Below are positions 1 through 10,800 of a DNA stretch of 64,000 nucleotides, piece by piece. Position 1 is the stretch's first letter; every line of letters starts with the position of its first letter. The notes below the pieces were generated by a model. It was given only the letters and a program-made list of their open reading frames with translations. It did not search any database and was not told where the DNA came from. Where the stretch lies: positions 29,144,841 to 29,208,840 of the forward strand of contig OY735201.1 in assembly GCA_963457665.1 (NCBI GenBank), read 5' to 3'. Made by a program: the position numbers and the translations under genes. Source of the stretch: Thysanoteuthis rhombus. Its lineage: Eukaryota > Mollusca > Cephalopoda > Oegopsida > Thysanoteuthidae.

Positions 1-1440
1 AGTTTATACGGAATTGAGAAACCTGAAGAAAAAGTGGGTAAAGAGAGGTAGACAGTATTTTTGTTTGAATCTGTTCATAGCGTTGGTAAAGATGAAAGAT
101 ACAATATAGAGAGTGGATTAAGAAAGAGGGATATTTTTCTCCTTTTTTTCCACACACCATAGTATTGTTCCCTTTCTTTGGATCAATTCTCAAGAAAAAA
201 ATAGAAAGTACAAGAAATAAGAAAGAGAGTACACCATACAGTGTTTAGAACTAGTATATACATTCCATACATATGCTCATAACCTTTTCAATTGCCAATG
301 GATTATATTGCATTTTGGACGATATTTTTGTTTTATTTTGGATGCAATCATTATTTTTGTATCGGATGTTTTTACAGGGTTTACTCAATCGTTTGCAAAT
401 AGTTATGTTACGGGGGACAGATTTGAATGAATGCTATCAAAAGTGTATATACAACTTTATGAACAAAGTATTTTCCCCTTTGTTCTTGATCTCTTGATGG
501 AGTGAAGAGAAAAAAAGTGGTTTGTCTTTCGTGATCTATAAAACGACTACTGAATTTACGGATATATATACACATAATCAAAACATTTAAAATGACAGGG
601 TTATTCAAGTTTGAATAAGCACTAAGGAGCACAAAGCTAATTCATTAGATAATCTTTTTTTTTAATGATTAGAGCATTCTGATTTTAAATTTATTTCAAA
701 GTCTCAACTCACTTGAAGAGAGAAAAAAATTAGGAAATGTCCAAATTTGACAAATTATTGTATATGGAGAAAAAATAAACAAAAAAAAACAAAAAAAAAA
801 AAACATTTGTTTTAATTTTTTTCTTGATTTCTCCTTTTCATTGTCGTTCGTATTGTAAATTCCAAGATTGTATGTGTTGAAAAAAAAAGTGTTACCATGG
901 TATTGTGGCAAACCTTCTAAAAGGGAGTGGCCTGACACCATCAGAATTGGTGGCTCCAAGAGGACTGCCTAAAAGATTTTCATATAGCTTTTGTTTCATT
1001 AGAATAAACGATAACCAACTATCATGATATCTCCAAAATTTTTCAATGAATTACTATGAAAATTTGTAGAAGGATGAACATTAAGGACCCGTAATTATTT
1101 TCATATTTCTCTCACACACACACACAAAAATAATGGGGAATTGAAACTTGAAAACTGAGTATTAACAGAATGGTTGGTAAATGTATGATTATGCCATCAC
1201 ATTGAATAATATGACAGAATCATGATGAATAATGTCCAAAAATATCACCAAAATTCTAGATATGCTGGGAAGAAAGCAGATTCTGGAAGGAGTCACTATG
1301 AGTCAAGACAGGGTGACATCAAGAATAGGCCAGCAACTGCCAGTGTATTGCGGTTGAATGTTCAGAATTAAAAGGCAGGTAGAAATCAATTTAGTGATGA
1401 TGATCCCACCAAAAATCTTGTGAAAAAGGGATGGCTCTAA
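1..1440. other. No gene recognised
   Basis: AT-rich sequence with A/T runs (781-805) and a short CA run near 1115. No open frame has protein-like composition. Confidence 0.6.
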
Positions 1441-1449
1441 TGTAACTAG

Positions 1450-1790
1450 CACATGAGAACAATTGGAGATAACAGCACACTTGGAATTTGGAGTGCATTC
1501 CTGTCTATGCCATACACTATCTCAAAAAATATATAGCTACAATGAAATGAAGTGTCTTTCTAAATTTTCCATTCTTCAAACTCTCTTTAATAGAGGGGGG
1601 AAGATCTCAATCAAAAGAAGAATTCCTGGATTCGTCCTAAAATTTAACCAATTCTTCCTTAGCCCATGGTTCACACTTCAAACTTTCATTAAGAACTTTC
1701 AGAAATATTGTATGGACAGATAGGAATGAATAAACAGTGAATTCCACTCGTCAGGAACTATCTTGAAAAAATCAATTCAAACATATCTAA
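1450..1790 (-). repeat. Interspersed repeat family C, copy 1
   Basis: Family C has a core meaning (minus strand) roughly TGTCCA-ACAATATCT-AAAAGTT, then GGGCTAAGGAAGAATTGGT and ATCCAGGAATT. Here the plus strand reads CTGGATTCGTCC, ACCAATTCTTCCTTAGCCCA and AATATTGTATGGACAG. Copies recur at 45.0, 48.7, 50.3, 51.4 and 58.2 kb. Confidence 0.6.
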
Positions 1791-2570
1791 TTACCAATTT
1801 GCTTAGTTTATTACAAACAATGCACCATCTAATTGGTGCAAGTAACAGTGCTACCGAATTACCTTTTTTTTTTCTAAATCTGATACAATTAATAAAAATA
1901 TTTTTTAGTCCTCAAAACTATCTATCTTTCGAATACGGCTCTTACTCAAATTTTTGAAAAAAAAGAAGGAGTAGAAAAATAAGGAAAGGGATGTATATTG
2001 TTGTGGTTTTGATACAAGTCATTCCCCTTGATTTCTTTTTTTCTCTGATATGGAGTTTAGCATCTGGAAGAGAAAAATTTTTTTCTTTTTTCAAATCAGA
2101 TTGTTCAGCAAATTGGATCAGCCAGTTATTGGGTCCAAAAATCACTGGTCCTGATGCAGTCCAATTAAGCAGAATCATCTGTATATATACTTTTTACCAA
2201 ATTTGGAGACAGAGGTAATCACTGGCATCCTGAAATATCACCAAGAGATAAATAAATAAAAATCAAAGAGAAATTTCAAATGGCCAATATATTTATTCCT
2301 AAAAAAGAGTTTCTTTTTTTTTTATGTTGAGTGAGGTGAATGAAAGAACGGAATTTTTAGAATAAAATAAGAGAAAAGTGAAGGGGGAGGAATGATTTCT
2401 TTTTCACAGTAAAGAAAGAGAGTTTAAAATTTCGAAGTTAAAGGTGGGGTAAGAAAACGAGAGAAGAGAGAAATGAAATAAACAAATAAAAATTTTCAAA
2501 ATATTCATTGTGTAGGATATGATCAGACTATTTTCCTGGTCCATGTGTTCGCAAGATTTTGGCAGGGTAC
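1790..2570. other. No gene recognised
   Basis: AT-rich, with purine-rich stretches at 2330-2480 and overlapping short open frames on both strands that look like low-complexity shadows. Confidence 0.6.
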
Positions 2571-2573
2571 CTT

Positions 2574-2819
2574 CCGGCCTTCATCGGGTGCTATTGGTTC
2601 TAAAATGTGGAAACACTCCTCAGAGTGCACACTTTATTGGACTGGACACATCTCATGTATATCTAGGTTGTATTTCAGGTGTCAAATTCTGAGTTGCTTC
2701 CCTTGCATTGGATGATCTGTTAGTTTTTTTTCCCCCACCGAGATGTCCTTTAGGATGATAGTATGGTCTCCAAAAAGTGTTTCCACATTTTAGAACCAAT
2801 AGCACCCGACAAAGGCCGG
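2574..2819. repeat. 44-bp-arm inverted repeat with 158-bp spacer
   Basis: Positions 2574-2617 and 2776-2819 are reverse complements with 42 of 44 bases matching, from CCGGCCTTCATCGGGTGC to GTGGAAACACT. Weaker symmetry continues outward. The spacer is non-coding. It could be a foldback element or the inverted ends of a small transposon. Confidence 0.85.
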
Positions 2820-2859
2820 AGGGTAGATGTTCAAAACATGGTGGACAAATTAACATAGA

Positions 2860-3190
2860 TGGGGAAAGCTGTCCGACCATATCATACATAATGATTAATG
2901 TACCTCGCCTAACAAAGTTCAGACAAGAAAAAAAATATATGAAGACTCACAGTGAATCAACATTGATGAGAAAAAGATAAAGAGAGACACAAATATTATT
3001 ATTATTATTATCATTATAATTAATATTATCAATATCATAATAAAGAGATTAAATACTTGTAAAATGCATCTCTGTTAAAATGATAAAATGAAAGGATGAT
3101 TTGATGACAGTTTTCCCACAAAAATTCCAAGATTCGTGATTTGGTTCATTTCCAGCATTTATTTCATGTCAATTAATCGTCATCCTATGT
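2860..3190. other. No gene recognised; ATT microsatellite
   Basis: Holds a degenerate (ATT)n run at about 2994-3046 and otherwise featureless AT-rich sequence. Confidence 0.6.
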
Positions 3191-3500
3191 AGGTGCAGAG
3201 TGGCTTAGTGATTATCGGCAGACCGAGTTCAAATTTTGGTCAAGGCTGCTTGCATTCATTTTGCACTAATGCCCTTGGGAAAGGCATGAATCCATTTCTT
3301 CCCTTCCAGCTATGGGTAAATAGCCAAGCTGTTGGAGCCCTTTACCCTTGTCGGGCAGTCAAAGTTATTCCTGACAGAAAGAACCTATAGCATGGCAGTT
3401 GCCCATAGCTGGTCCCAAGGCAAGGTAAAGGAGGAGGGTTGGGCATTAAGGTAGGTCAATTTTGGGAGTGTGGTGTTGTCCAACATCACAGTTCCAAAAT
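3191..3500 (+). repeat. tRNA-related SINE, family A, copy 1
   Basis: The 5' end GGTGCAGAGTGGCTTAGTG resembles a pol III A box, and AGTTCAAATTT about 40 bp later a decayed B box. The body shares AAGGCATGAATCCA, CAGCTATGG-TAAATAGC and GTTGGAGCCCTTTA blocks with copies at 42.3 kb and (inverted) 31.1 kb. The 3' end is not sharp. Confidence 0.6.
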
Positions 3501-4800
3501 CCAGATTGTTGGGATTTGATATAATGAAATTGGACACAATGTATTTTATTCCTGGCTTTTACAGTCCTTTAAGGAAACTACTTGAAAGAGCAAAATATTC
3601 AAGCTGCAACTCAGTACAAATGTTAGAATAATCCTGTCCCAGTTTTTAGAGGGGGTCCTCACCTCACTATAAAAGGATCTAGCCATCCATCGGTCAGTCC
3701 CCATATTTTTCCTTGGCAGTTCTGAGTCAAATTTACTTGAAACTTGGTAGAAAGGAGTCCCGTGATAAGATGCTTCTAATGAAAATCTTCCACTCAGGGT
3801 CACATGATCAGGCAATAAAGGCATTTAAACTTCTTAGTGGACATCTTATTGAACTTTAGGTTCTTTTTATAGTTTTTGTTGTATCTTTTTCTCTCAACAA
3901 TCTAACAAAGATGTTATCTTACAATTCCTTTAACCCCCTTCCTCTGTTCAGTAGATAAGGCCTTCATTAGCTTTTAAGTGCTCTTACACTGAACATTTTG
4001 AAGATATAGTTTATATATCTCAGTTTGAATCTATCCTTTATTTATTATACTATTTCTTTCAAATAAAATAGCAACCGCTTTCGGATCTTTTGTTGGAATA
4101 GAACAATTTTCAAACCAAACCTAGCAAAAATGAAGGTTCTTTTTCTCACTTTTTAGCAAACTAATTTTGAATATGTTTCCTTAAATGATGGAAAAAGCTA
4201 GGAATCTAAGTTTCGGCGTCATATCCTCAAATTGAACCCCAACTATTTTAGCTTGTCCCAAGTTGATTTTTTTTTTCATTTCAAGTAAGGCTATCAACAC
4301 CACTTCATTAAAAACCTACTTGCTACTGAAACCGAAGTAGTCTGAGCTCACAAGTTTTAATCTCATTAATAATCTTACTTTAGTTTAGTCAATGGAATGA
4401 CTTATGTTCAAAAAAGAAGATATATCTTATTAATCTGGATTTTAATTAAGGGAAAGGTCATTTGTTTTGCAGTTTTGAAAACAGATTAACCTTGTTTTTA
4501 CCAACACTTGCTTAGGGCATAGGGAGGGGCGGGGGGTTCTACTTCACCATAAAAATATGTCTATATGGGTCGGGGGGGGGGATGTGCATTGCAGAGCTAC
4601 AGAAATATGATGGGGTTGACTTAATCCTCTACAGAGCAGCAGCAGAAGTCTATAAAGGACACCCCGGCCGTCCCTAAAACAGTCAATTCCTTTTTTTTCG
4701 CTCTCGAGAAAATAAGACGCCTGTTCCGTTGTTAGAAACCCTCAACCGCCAACCAAAACTGTTCACCGGTCAACATGGGTTTCTTCAGTTTTGAAGTGGT
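3500..4800. other. No gene recognised; likely old repeat at 3.54-3.84 kb
   Basis: 3546-3840 has an open minus frame and a word pattern (TTGGTAGAAAGGAGTCCCGTG) reminiscent of interspersed repeat family C, but it cannot be aligned with confidence. The remainder is AT-rich with homopolymer G at 4571. Confidence 0.45.
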
Positions 4801-5065
4801 TCTGCCTGCCTGGCTATCTATCTGTGTCGCACGTACAGGTGCCCGCAGGCCGCACCAAATGGAGCTAGAGGGTTGGATGAATAAATATTCACTCATTATT
4901 ATGTCTAGAAAAAAGTTCTGGTTTTCTCTTGTTTTTTTTTGTAAATTCGGACCTTTTCAGTGATCACCACCAAATAATTGATCCCCCCCCTTCCAACATG
5001 GCATGTAAGCCAAACGATGTTAGTCACACGACGGTTTCTATTGAGTGACTAACCAGACCTGTTTT
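4800..5065 (+). repeat. Interspersed repeat family B, copy 1
   Basis: Shared blocks are CTCATTATTATGTCTAGA, CGGACCTTTTCAGTGATCAC, CCAACATGGCATG and TTTCTATTGAGTGACTAACC, followed by a T run. Copies are at 41.1 and 62.2 kb (same strand), with 3' ends at 18.6 and 36.5 kb (opposite strand). The element type is unknown. Confidence 0.6.
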
Positions 5066-5743
5066 TTTTTTTTTTTAAATCATTTTTATTCTGCGAAGTA
5101 CTGTAGACCATTATCATTAATTTTGACTACCATTTTACTTCATCTTAAATTGTGATAAAGGCAACTAAAAATTAACATAGGCTGTCTATCTACAGCAGTA
5201 AGTAGTGCAGGTCAGAAATAGAGAGAGTTTGTTATTTTATTCTGATCCATACACTGACAGCCCGAGTGGAGTTGTGATGGGATGTAAAAAAAAAAAAAAG
5301 TTATCCTTGAAAATCAGGCACTAAAAAAACGTGGGTAAATATTGAAAAAGGTTACCTCCCTTCATACCTAAAAATGGCTGAAAGTGGCTAGATATTTTCA
5401 TCTTTTCATTTCTAGCTAACTTTATTGCTAAAAATGTTAAGTACACCCGAAAAATCTTACAAAACCTCCATTATTCAATCATTGTTTAAATTCTATTTTA
5501 ATAGATATATTAATAAAGATCATCATATATACACTCTTTACCTATTCTCATTATTGTGTAGATATCTGATCAATACATCGTATAATTATACTTTTTGGAA
5601 CTTTTACATAAATTTTCAAGAGTGCTCAGCATTTCAGGAGCCTTCGTATGACTTTTCAAGCATACATTACATTTTTAGCTATCAAGTTAGCTGGAAATGA
5701 AAATGTGAAAAAAAAAATTTGACATGTAAAGGGAGATAACTTT

Positions 5744-6220
5744 TCAAAATATACATAAATCTAAAAAGTGGCCCCACTTACAAGGATAACCAAAAGAAAT
5801 TAAAATATAATGAAGGAAAAGACTGGTTCCATTTTTACAAAATTGGGATTGAGGGGGATCAAAATGAAGATCGGCATCTCTACAGTAGCTCTGTTGAAAA
5901 AAAAAGGGGGGAGGGGAGCCCAGCAATTTATAAGAGTGAGCAAGGGTCACCACCTGACTATTCAAGAAAAGAGTTTGTGTCCCCCCAGGATGGGAGAGGA
6001 TGAATGAGCAGCAGCAACAGAGAGAAGGACTGATAGATGTTAATGATGAGAGAGAGAAAGTTAGTGATAGAAAGTAAGAAAGAGACAGTGAGTGATAGAA
6101 AGTAAAAGAGAGATGCACGCAAGTCGTCAGCTTTATGGAGACAATGACTAGAGTCCAACTGTCAGTGTGGCTGTTATTCAGTGCTTCTTGCTGCTGCTGT
6201 CGCCGCTGCTCAGCTCAAAT
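5744..6220 (-). other. Candidate MBD2/3 3' UTR exon
   Basis: On the minus strand a pyrimidine-rich tract followed by CAACTTTTCAG gives a strong acceptor just above 6220. It could pair with the donor-like site below exon 6. The sequence after it contains CAG/AGC triplets, then pyrimidine-rich low complexity with a duplicated CTTTCTATCACT block. No convincing AATAAA signal lies inside it. The downstream end is arbitrary. Transcript evidence would be needed to prefer this over simple read-through of the 3' UTR below 8663. Confidence 0.22.
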
Positions 6221-6239
6221 CTGAAAAGTTGAAGAAAAA

Positions 6240-7380
6240 AAGGTCTTTATAAATATCATCAATAAAAAAAAAATTAAAAAACATCCGAATTCCAACCAGA
6301 AGGAAAAAAAGGAAAAAAAAAAAAATGAAGAAAATAAGATTATTCTTATGGTTACAGTAAGAAAAATTTAAACTTAGAAATTAATTCTAGAAATCGTTCA
6401 TTATCATACTTTTAAATGTCTCTAATTACAATGAAGTCGATATTGACTAATCTTGTCCAGAACAAAATCTTGAGTCAACTTTGTTTTTCCACCATAACAA
6501 AAACAACAACAACAATCCTTACCAAAATGAGGGGTACAAATAGATATGGAAAGCACACACTCCCATACAGTGACCCTAATTCATAACCAACTGATCGTCA
6601 CAAAGCCATCATACTGACTGAATTTGATTCACAAGTCTTAAATATCACTGAAAATTCAACATACAGATACAGCTGGGCTTGTTTCATTCTAATAAATACA
6701 TCTACTGTATTTTCTAACAATTTTTTTTATTTACTATACAACAAATACAGTTTTCTTCCATTTAGATATTTTTCATTTACTATATATAAAATACAATATG
6801 TGTAAAAAATAAAGAAGTTACAGTAATCATTATCAGTCAGATTAGAATTTGACCTTGCAACAGCCAGGTTTGTTAAATCTGGTGTTGCTCAATAACAGAT
6901 AAAGCCATTTAGTATCTCTCACCCTCTGTTTTTTTTTTTTGTTTGTTTGTTTGTTTGTTTTGTTTGTTTTTTTTTTGTTGTTTGTTTTTGTTTTGTTTTT
7001 TTTTACATACAATCATACTATTTCCCTAAATCAAAGATTAAATTTTTGTCATATCTTATGAACCGGAAATTACTTTTTTCATCGGTCTATCCTATTCTAT
7101 GTTGACTTTTCATCCCAAAATCAAATTGGGGTGCATCCTCAATGCCAGAAAACATGTTACGTAAAAGAGAAATCTATCTAATTCTGATTTTTTTTTTCTT
7201 TCACACAATATTGGATTCCTTTCATTATGTCCTATTTAAAAGCAATGAGAAAGTAAAAGTTTCCCATATACAAATATAAACAATTTCTAAGTATTCTTTT
7301 GATAGATAGAAAACTGGAGTTGACCCATTAAGAAAAATAGTCAGCTCAAAACTTGACCCTTTGAACCCAAACTTCCCATT
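6240..7380. other. No gene recognised; T-rich (TTTG)n tract
   Basis: 6929-7003 is T with repeated TTTG/GTTT. GCAACAGCCAGG-TTGTT at 6858 is also found near 37144, suggesting a shared old repeat. Confidence 0.5.
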
Positions 7381-7382
7381 TT

Positions 7383-7703
7383 TTAAGTGTAGTCAGTTCC
7401 AGCCATGTAAGCTTTGTATTCCTTCAGTTTTGAGGTCAAGGGATTGGCACCTTTTTGCATAAAAAAGTAGTATCGTATCTTTCGACTTGTTCTGCATGAG
7501 AAGAGATAGGGAGTGTTACAATGAACAACTGTTATCAACCACAGACAGAAATTTGGGTTCATTTTTACAATAAAAAAAATCATTGGAATGCTTGAATTAT
7601 CGGGAAGCACTTCCTCTGATAGTATACGCCAAAGATCAGATGCAACAGAGTCATTTATTGGCAGAGTTATCAGTTTGCGAACAGCAACTCGTCTGCCTGT
7701 AAA
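7383..7703 (-). CDS. Unidentified coding-like block, possible terminal exon
   Basis: The minus-strand frame is open from about 7721 to the stop at 7383 and its composition looks more like protein than the neighbouring frames. It begins after ACAACAG| (acceptor-like) with F-T-G-R-R-V-A-V-R-K-L-I-T-L-P and runs through D-L-W-R-I-L-S-E-E-V-L-P-D-N. It ends K-L-K-E-Y-K-A-Y-M-A-G-T-D-Y-T. A second acceptor-like site (TCTTCTCATGCAG) at about 7492 could start a shorter exon. I do not recognise the family. It could be the last exon of another gene, an alternative 3' exon of the MBD2/3 transcript, or a decayed transposon or retrocopy. There is no ATG near the start of the block. Confidence 0.25.
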   Translation of the reverse strand, partial: FTGRRVAVRKLITLPINDSVASDLWRILSEEVLPDNSSIPMIFFIVKMNPNFCLWLITVVHCNTPYLFSCRTSRKIRYYFFMQKGANPLTSKLKEYKAYMAGTDYT

Positions 7704-8662
7704 CTGTTGTGGTATTTGTACTTAGTGGTGGCCGCTAGAATACTGTTTGCTGCAGACGTGAAGGTAAAACAGATTGAGGCCCACGCACATCACATAGATA
7801 CCTACAGTAGTATTAAATAATCAAAACTTCAACACAAGTCAAAAATGTTACTTGTCACTAATAGAATGTTGACATTCAGCATTCAAAAAACTACCCCAGG
7901 TCTTTAAAATGCAGTTAAATTTTCAAGCTGAAATACCTTTTGATAGGTTTTGTTTTTTTTTCTTGAAGGTATAACTTGATCTCTGGCTACAATGCACCAT
8001 GTCAGCTACAAGGGGGTCACATACAAATAAACGGAATCAGATTTCTAGTATTATATAGAGAGTTAGATACATGGGAATCAGATTATCATCGAGGAGAGCA
8101 CGAATGCTGACCCCACATTATTATTGGAGAATGGGGGGGGGGGTCTAATGACTAATGTGATCCAGAGGAAGTAAATATTTTTAAAAATTGGTGGCTCTAG
8201 CCATACTTGCTGACAGACTGGCAGACAAATATTTGGTAGATTAAAGTAACAGTGAATTTTTTTGGTAAGTGTGAACGCTGCCGGACACAAGATTAGGAAT
8301 CAATCAAGTATGATAATTACATTGTAGATAAACTAAAACTTGAAAGTGTCAGAATTTTCAGAAACCAACTTGATAAAAATACGCTTCAGGGTTCTATTGG
8401 TTCAAACAGGAAATTTCATGGGGACATATTATATGGTTCCACGATTTTACAACAATAGACAATGTTCTCATTAGTGACCATAAAAAATTTGATGGCTATA
8501 GCACTAGCCATTCTTGAATTTTGCAATCACAGACAGACATTTGGTGAATTATAGTAAGAAGATGAATGGCTCAAGACTTGACTATCAAATGCAACTATCA
8601 GTAAGCATTAAAAGCTATTTGGTAAGTGAGGACGTGAAACAAAGTATCTACTGACCTTGGAA

Positions 8663-8758
8663 TTATGAAACCCCAACAAGAGCAGCTTGTAGTTTCCGCC
8701 TGGCATCCAAGACTTTGTGTTCTTGCCTCCTGACATCATTGTCAGAGACCATCATGTA
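8663..8758 (-). CDS. MBD2/3: MBD2/3 coding exon 6: coiled coil and stop
   Basis: This exon encodes residues 214-244 and the stop codon at 8663-8665. Y-M-M-V-S-D-N-D-V-R-R-Q-E aligns with the human F-M-V-T-D-E-D-I-R-K-Q-E coiled coil that binds p66, and the Arg/Lys/Leu heptads continue to R-R-K-L-Q-A-A-L. The protein then stops after V-G-V-S, without the acidic tail of MBD3. The acceptor is CTGCTTGCAG|TAC. A good donor-like CAAG|GTCAGT begins at 8655, so the exon may end at 8656 with the stop codon seven bases before the junction and the 3' untranslated region continuing in another exon. Confidence 0.92.
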   Translation of the reverse strand, partial: YMMVSDNDVRRQEHKVLDARRKLQAALVGVS

Positions 8759-8890
8759 CTGCAAGCAGACAGAACAAGAAAAAAGAAAATAATTTAATCA
8801 ATAGAAATCTGATGTTTAATAAGCCAGACTGACGTATTTTTTATCTCTCAAAGAATTTTGAAATACTGGAATAGTTTACCGTGATATGTA

Positions 8891-9097
8891 AAGGAAGAAA
8901 CAAAAGGAAGGAAAAAAAACAGAAAGAAACAAAAGGAAGGAAAAAAAACAGAAAGAAACAAAAGGAAGGAAAAAAAACAGAAAGAAACAAAAGGAAGGAA
9001 AAAAAACAAAGAAACAAAAGGAAGGAAAAAAAACAGAAAGAAACAAAAGGAAGGAAAGAAAAAACAAAAAGAAACAAAGGAAAGAAGAAACAAAAAG
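8891..9097. repeat. 29-bp purine minisatellite (about 7 copies) in intron 5
   Basis: The unit is close to GAAAGAAACAAAAGGAAGG plus AAAAAAAACA, with one shortened copy near 9006. It is almost pure purine on the plus strand, so the minus (transcribed-sense) strand is a pyrimidine tract. It produces spurious open frames on both strands. It starts about 130 bp into intron 5, close to exon 6. Confidence 0.9.
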
Positions 9098-9502
9098 TGT
9101 GAAAAAGAGAGGAAAAGGAAAAAATTGTTATGCATTTTGTTCAGAAAACAATTAGTATAAATGAAGGGTATATGAGCAAGAGATTTCATATAAACACTAT
9201 TTTCTTTCTATTTTTTTATTATCGAGAATAGATCAGGATGAAAAAAAAAAAAAAAAAAAAGAGTAGTGCAACATAAATAAGAAAAAATATTCCTCTTTGT
9301 TCATCCACTCATATTTTTCTATCTTTACCAATGTTATGGACTGATTTATAGGGGGAAAAAAATCTCTCAGCAGGTCACTTTATTCCTCACAAACACTATT
9401 AAAGGGAATGAAAAATTGGTTCTAACACAAAATTTTCCCCATATTTGGAACTGCCGACTTCCGTCAGTTTAAAAATGTAGAAGATGTTTTCTGTTTCCTT
9501 AC

Positions 9503-9654
9503 CTGCATTTTAGGCTGGTTAGCATCCATGTTGACTCCTGGATTTTTTTGAATGGATTTACTCGAGTTCTGTCCCGTCACTGGGATGTTACTGACGTGTA
9601 AAGCCGCAGCAATGCTCTGCAGGATGTTCTCAGTGGTCAGGTCAGGACCAATGC
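9503..9654 (-). CDS. MBD2/3: MBD2/3 coding exon 5: conserved C-terminal domain
   Basis: This exon completes Gly163 and encodes residues 164-213. I-G-P-D-L-T-T-E-N-I-L-Q-S-I-A-A-A-L-H and P-V-T-G-Q align with the helical segment and P-I-T-G-Q motif of human MBD2/MBD3. K-N-P-G-V and the following Asn/Gln-Pro pair also match. The domain precedes the coiled coil that pairs with GATAD2A/B (p66) in NuRD. The acceptor is CATTACAG|GC and the donor CAG|GTAAGG; phase 0 leads directly into exon 6. Confidence 0.94.
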
Positions 9655-10060
9655 CTGTAATGGAAGCTAGAATACGTCGCTTAGAGGATAAAAATTATCA
9701 AGATTATTTTATTAAAAAAAAATAAATAAATAAAAAAAATATTAATAACACAGGGACTAATTCCTAATCTTAAAAATGATGGGGAGGGAAGCAATTTCAT
9801 AAAATAAGTTGGTTTCATTTTTATCACTAATATTAAGTATCATCCATTAAAATGACTCAACTTGCCATCAAAGTAAATAACTGAACAACCATAACATCAA
9901 TATTTGAGAGAATAAATATAATTAGAATAAATTCTATTTATGACATGGTTGAAGGGTCAATTTTATCAAAAAGTATTTTCTACTAGATATTTGTATCTGT
10001 TCATGTGCGAGTCTGTTGAGGGTGCATTTATGTATATGACACACATATTACTACATAAGT

Positions 10061-10800
10061 ATGTTGCATACCAACAGGCACACACATAAAACATATGCAG
10101 ACACATACACACACATTCTTACTACAAACATTCATGTGCACACACATGCCACATATACACACCCACATGCTACATACATAAACTTACCATACTCACATCT
10201 ATCCTTGCATACACACTCCTACACACAAACATGCATACAACAATCACATGAACATACACACACATACATCATATATGCACACACTATATGAGGACACATG
10301 CCACATATGCACACATCATATACACACACAACATGTGTACGTACATGTCTATGTATGTGTGTGCATGCATACATGCATGGAATAAGAGTATGTGTATATG
10401 GTGCAGGAGTGTATACATGGTAAGTGTATTCGAGTGTGTAGGAGAGTATGTAGCACATGTGTATGTGTTGTGCACATGTTTGTAGATAGTGTGTATACGT
10501 GTGAGCATACATGGAAAGTGTATACCAGTATGCATGAGATCATGTGTATGTTTGTAAGTAGTATGTGTATGCATCTGTGCATGTGAGTATATAGTGTACA
10601 TGTTTGGTATACACAGTTTACAAGTTAATTTCAAGTGTGCATGAGAGTACGTAGCATACATATGACGTGTTGTAGGTAATATGTCAGCATGTGTATATAT
10701 GGTGTACATGTGTGTATATGTGGCAAGTATATCATACTAGCTAGCTTCATATACACATACACAAATTACACGCAAACAGATGCCACTTTTACACACATAC
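10061..10800. repeat. CA/TG cryptic microsatellite with strand switch
   Basis: From 10061 to about 10330 the plus strand is CA-rich (ACACACATAC-type words). From 10330 to about 10730 it is TG-rich (GTGTATGTG, CATGTGTATG), and from 10745 to 10800 CA-rich again. Alternating purine-pyrimidine sequence dominates. The numerous open frames rich in His/Thr/Tyr here are artefacts of this composition. Confidence 0.85.

Noticed and set aside
8841-9189. Several overlapping Phe/Leu/Ser-rich and Lys/Glu-rich open frames on both strands
   Set aside because: They are translations of the 29-bp purine minisatellite. No start context, splice sites or domain.
10061-10709. Up to 141-codon His/Thr/Tyr-rich open frames
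   Set aside because: They arise from the CA/TG low-complexity block on both strands.
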